The translations under genes were made by a program, and so were the position numbers. DNA of 6,236 nucleotides from NCBI GenBank assembly GCA_964645985.1, contig CAZYCC010000092.1, positions 1-6,236 of the forward strand, read 5' to 3'. How positions within the stretch are numbered: position 1 is the stretch's first letter; each line of letters starts with the position of its first letter. Below the pieces are notes generated by a model, which was not told the origin of the DNA, did not search any database, and saw nothing but the letters and a program-made list of their open reading frames with translations. Source of the DNA: CAZYCC01 sp964645985 (lineage in GTDB: Bacteria; Bacillota; Clostridia; Oscillospirales; CAG-272). Below are positions 5,482-6,236 of this stretch, in pieces.

Positions 5482-6236
5482 ATGACCCCGCTCCTCGATG
5501 CGCAGAAGTTTTTCGGTCTCAACTTCCCGCCTCGCCTGCGGGAGGAGATTTCGATCGCGCTCGCCGAGGGGCTGCGCGCGCGCTTAGGGGAGCGCGGGCG
5601 GCTCGTCCTGCTCGCCGGTGGGGGGGTTTTCGGGGAGATCTCTTCCCGCGCCGCTGCGCTTTTGCGCGGCGAGCTTCAATCGCGGATTTTCCTTTATCGA
5701 GCCCCGGCTGGCTGCTCTCCTGATTCCTCACAAAGCGCCTCGGGCTGCCTTTCCGCGGCGATGGGGCCCGCCCCCGCAGCTTGCTATGTGCCTTTGCCCG
5801 AACCCGCCTACCTCGCCTCCCTCACCTCGCGCGACATTCTCCTTGACGCGACGTTTGGCGCGCGCGGCGCTGCCCTCCCCGATGATCTCATCGCCGCGTG
5901 GAACGCATCTGCGGCGGCGAAAATCGCGCTCGGCTGCCCATGTGGCGTTGACCCCGCGACCGGGCAGATCCTCTCGCCTCCTCTGCGCGCCGGCGCGACG
6001 TTCACGCTCGGCGGCGGCTTTCCCGGGGACGTCCTTTACCCCGGGGCGGAGGAGGCAGGCGAGCGTTTCGACTTCCCCCTTCCGCGCGCTCTCGCGAGCG
6101 CCCTCGCGGGAAGCATCCTTGCCTTAGATGACCTGCCGCCGCGCCCTCCGTGCCCGCCGCGCGCGCACAAGGGCAGCTGCGGGACGGTTGCGCTGCTCGC
6201 CGGTTCCTCGGGCGAAGACGGCGCGCCGCGCTACAC
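5482..6236 (+). CDS. nnr: Bifunctional NAD(P)H-hydrate repair enzyme Nnr, 5' part, epimerase motif degenerate
   Basis: The frame stays open from the ATG at 5482 to the right edge (251 codons plus two bases); the 3' part is outside. The architecture matches Nnr/YjeF: an N-terminal NAD(P)HX epimerase domain (about 1-210) followed by the start of the ADP-dependent NAD(P)HX dehydratase, a ribokinase-like domain. Together these enzymes repair hydrated NADH and NADPH. The dehydratase start is clear in A-H-K-G-S-C-G (228-234) and A-G-S-S-G-E-D-G-A (240-248). The epimerase scaffold is seen in L-V-L-L-A-G-G-G (41-48), D-A-T-F-G (122-126), P-C-G-V-D-P-A-T-G (153-161) and A-T-F-T-L-G, then Y-P-G-A. However, the substrate-binding G-x-G-N-N-G-G-D-G reads G-G-G-V-F-G-E-I-S (46-54), and D-x-P-S-G reads G-C-P-C-G (151-155), so epimerase activity is probably lost. 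An in-frame TGA at 5467-5469 limits the start, and no SD precedes it; the leader is C/T-rich. Confidence 0.86.
   Translation, partial: MTPLLDAQKFFGLNFPPRLREEISIALAEGLRARLGERGRLVLLAGGGVFGEISSRAAALLRGELQSRIFLYRAPAGCSPDSSQSASGCLSAAMGPAPAACYVPLPEPAYLASLTSRDILLDATFGARGAALPDDLIAAWNASAAAKIALGCPCGVDPATGQILSPPLRAGATFTLGGGFPGDVLYPGAEEAGERFDFPLPRALASALAGSILALDDLPPRPPCPPRAHKGSCGTVALLAGSSGEDGAPRY

Noticed and set aside
5343..5723. 126-codon open frame overlapping the start of nnr in another frame.
   Set aside because: Its second half is an out-of-frame reading of nnr, and the first half covers the C/T-rich leader with no SD or homology.

Overview
The window is high-GC bacterial DNA with four protein genes, all on the + strand. 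The gene families point to a Gram-positive, probably anaerobic Clostridia-type organism: a Na/Pi symporter fused to a PhoU-like domain, an acetate kinase, and an XRE regulator with a long TPR-like C-terminus of a kind common in Clostridia. This is an inference from gene families and codon style; no taxonomic marker gene is present.

Layout: 1-185 is a non-coding leader, C/T-rich from about 104 onward, with a small tandem repeat. 186-1943 encodes the Na/Pi cotransporter family protein. 1944-2175 holds a good sigma-A-type promoter and the Shine-Dalgarno (SD) sequence of ackA. 2176-3393 is acetate kinase. 3394-3803 (410 bp) is non-coding, with a possible terminator, two stem-loops and short repeats. 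3804-5051 is the XRE/TPR regulator. 5052-5481 (430 bp) is non-coding, with several hairpins, repeats shared with the previous spacer and an inverted repeat. 5482-6236 is the 5' part of a bifunctional NAD(P)H-hydrate repair gene (nnr), open through the right edge.

The genes are separated by 230-430 bp and look independently transcribed, so no operon is evident. Functionally they cover phosphate/sodium transport, acetyl-phosphate/ATP metabolism, gene regulation and repair of damaged nicotinamide cofactors. I do not see a dedicated multi-gene system, mobile element, CRISPR array, tRNA or rRNA.

The points most worth a second look are: (1) the Nnr epimerase half has lost its G-x-G-N-N-G-G-D-G and D-x-P-S-G signature residues; (2) the acetate kinase has Ala at the position of Phe179 in the acetyl pocket and an altered H-N-P-P-N loop; (3) every gene has a strongly pyrimidine-rich, G-poor leader, and two of the four lack an SD; (4) the XRE regulator carries a roughly 50-residue Ser/Asn/Asp/Gly/Ala linker inside its sensory domain; (5) short sequence motifs are shared among the intergenic regions, one of them inside the ackA promoter spacer.
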